Shown one piece after another: positions 4,704-5,568 of a stretch of 5,568 nt of DNA. Position 1 is the first letter of the stretch. Each line of letters begins with the position of its first letter. The notes beneath the pieces were generated by a model. It was given only the letters and a program-made list of their open reading frames with translations. It was not told the origin of the DNA and made no database searches. The position numbers and the translations under genes are program-made. The stretch comes from Dehalococcoidia bacterium (GTDB taxonomy: Bacteria; Chloroflexota; Dehalococcoidia; E44-bin15), in assembly GCA_004377275.1 (NCBI GenBank), contig SOIC01000076.1, positions 1-5,568 of the forward strand, given 5' to 3'.

Positions 4704-5483
4704 GTGAAAAACTTAAGAAAATATGGAAACAAGCCTTTCAATGTAGCTGTCATTCACGGTGGACCAGGTGCACCCGGAGAAATGGCACCAGTTGCTCGAG
4801 AACTCTCCTCCGTTAGGGGTGTTCTAGAGCCACTTCAAACAGCAACAACACTTGAAGGGCAAGTCCAAGAGCTAAAGGCCGTTTTAGAAAAGAACGGAGA
4901 TCTTCCTGTCACATTGATTGGTTTCTCATGGGGTGCAATGCTCAGTTTTATTTTTACCGCCCGGCATCCTTCATTGGTAAAAAAACTCATACTCATTGGG
5001 AGTGGGGCCTACGAAGAAAAATATGCCGCAAACATCATGGAAGCTCGGTTAAGTCGGCTTAGTGAAGAAGAAAGAGAGGAAGCCCTTTCCCTGATGGAAA
5101 CCTTGAACCGCCCCGCTATTGAAGATAAAAACACGCTCATGGCCCGACTTGGAAAGTTGATATCCAAGGCTGACTCATATAACCCCTTGCCCCATGACAG
5201 CGAGATACTAGAATGCCAGTACGATATCTATCAAAGTGTATGGGAACAAGCTAGGGAGCTAAGAAGCAGTGGGAAGCTTTTAGAGCTCGGGAAGAGAATC
5301 CAATGTCCTGTAGTCGCGATCCATGGCGACTACGATCCCCATCTTTCCGAAGGGATCAAAGACCCCCTTTCTCGCATTTTAAAAGACTTTCGACTCATCC
5401 TGTTAGAAAAATGCGGTCATTGTCCCTGGATCGAACGGAGCGCAAGAGATAGATTTTACAATATCCTCAAAAACGAAGTCTAA
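4704..5483 (+). CDS. Alpha/beta-hydrolase fold protein
   Basis: A 259-residue protein with the full alpha/beta-hydrolase kit: oxyanion-hole motif HGGPG (18-22), nucleophile elbow GFSWG (73-77, Ser75), the acid in AIHGDYDPH (Asp211, or less likely Asp209) and the base in KCGHCPWIE (His239). A helical cap domain, Glu/Arg-rich, lies at roughly 103-190. HGGPG is typical of the proline iminopeptidase side of the fold, but esterases and other C-C or ester hydrolases share it, so the substrate stays open; the protein should be cytoplasmic, having no signal peptide. The GTG is the only workable start: a stop codon lies 6 nt upstream, and the next in-frame ATG (Met27) would remove the oxyanion motif. 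No Shine-Dalgarno site precedes it, which is unusual among its neighbours. Confidence 0.88.
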   Translation: MKNLRKYGNKPFNVAVIHGGPGAPGEMAPVARELSSVRGVLEPLQTATTLEGQVQELKAVLEKNGDLPVTLIGFSWGAMLSFIFTARHPSLVKKLILIGSGAYEEKYAANIMEARLSRLSEEEREEALSLMETLNRPAIEDKNTLMARLGKLISKADSYNPLPHDSEILECQYDIYQSVWEQARELRSSGKLLELGKRIQCPVVAIHGDYDPHLSEGIKDPLSRILKDFRLILLEKCGHCPWIERSARDRFYNILKNEV

Positions 5484-5568
5484 CTCTGGAAGTGGTACAA
5501 TAACCGGGGGCTGGTCATCACCCCATTGGCGGCTTGTAAAACTTCAGGCTATCGCTAAAGCTGACAGA
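5484..5568. other. Downstream end of window, no feature seen
   Basis: After the hydrolase stop the remaining 85 nt show no gene start with a ribosome site, no terminator with T-run and no repeat that I can support. Confidence 0.3.

Overview
The window looks like bacterial chromosome. Genes have Shine-Dalgarno sites with GTG, TTG and ATG starts, sigma-70-type promoters (some with an extended -10) can be read, and the tRNAs have the bacterial form. A Chloroflexota (Dehalococcoidia-like) or similar environmental anaerobe is my best guess from the overall look of the proteins and lipoprotein signal, but no marker here fixes the phylum, so treat that as low confidence.

Left part (1-2797, about 57% GC in a hand-counted 60-base sample). 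A minus-strand pair holds a sirtuin deacylase resembling the SIRT6/7 branch, followed 40 nt later by the N-terminus of a lipoprotein that runs off the left edge. Divergently, a plus-strand run encodes a four-helix membrane protein of the DUF350 type, made of two similar halves, and 8 nt later an exported, C-terminally anchored transglutaminase-like protein with a readable Cys/His pair. Both directions can be assigned promoters that overlap around one perfect 14-bp palindrome, suggesting joint control. Ten nt after the transglutaminase-like gene begins a SLOG-like reading frame that loses its resemblance after about 50 recognisable residues and runs into a tRNA gene; it is best read as a remnant.

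Middle (2733-3342). A promoter drives an array of five tRNA genes: Val(CAC), Leu(CAG), Arg(GCG), Val(TAC), Ala(TGC). The first two do not encode the 3' CCA; the last three do. The Arg gene carries GCG, where most bacteria use ACG.

Right part (3343-5568, lower GC; samples of 38% and 47%). After 375 nt without a gene come three plus-strand genes: a PaaI-type hotdog thioesterase with its own extended -10 promoter, a small DUF4282 membrane protein, and an alpha/beta hydrolase with a complete catalytic triad but no visible Shine-Dalgarno site. A promoter-like element with a dyad in its spacer lies directly against the hydrolase start. The composition change downstream of the tRNA array, plus a degenerate copy of the tRNA-Ala 3' end just after it, raises the possibility that this part was acquired at the tRNA locus; no integrase is visible.

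I do not see a complete defence or other large undescribed system. The most promising leads are the DUF350/transglutaminase-like envelope pair sharing a control region with a SIRT6-like sirtuin, and the truncated SLOG remnant at the tRNA boundary.
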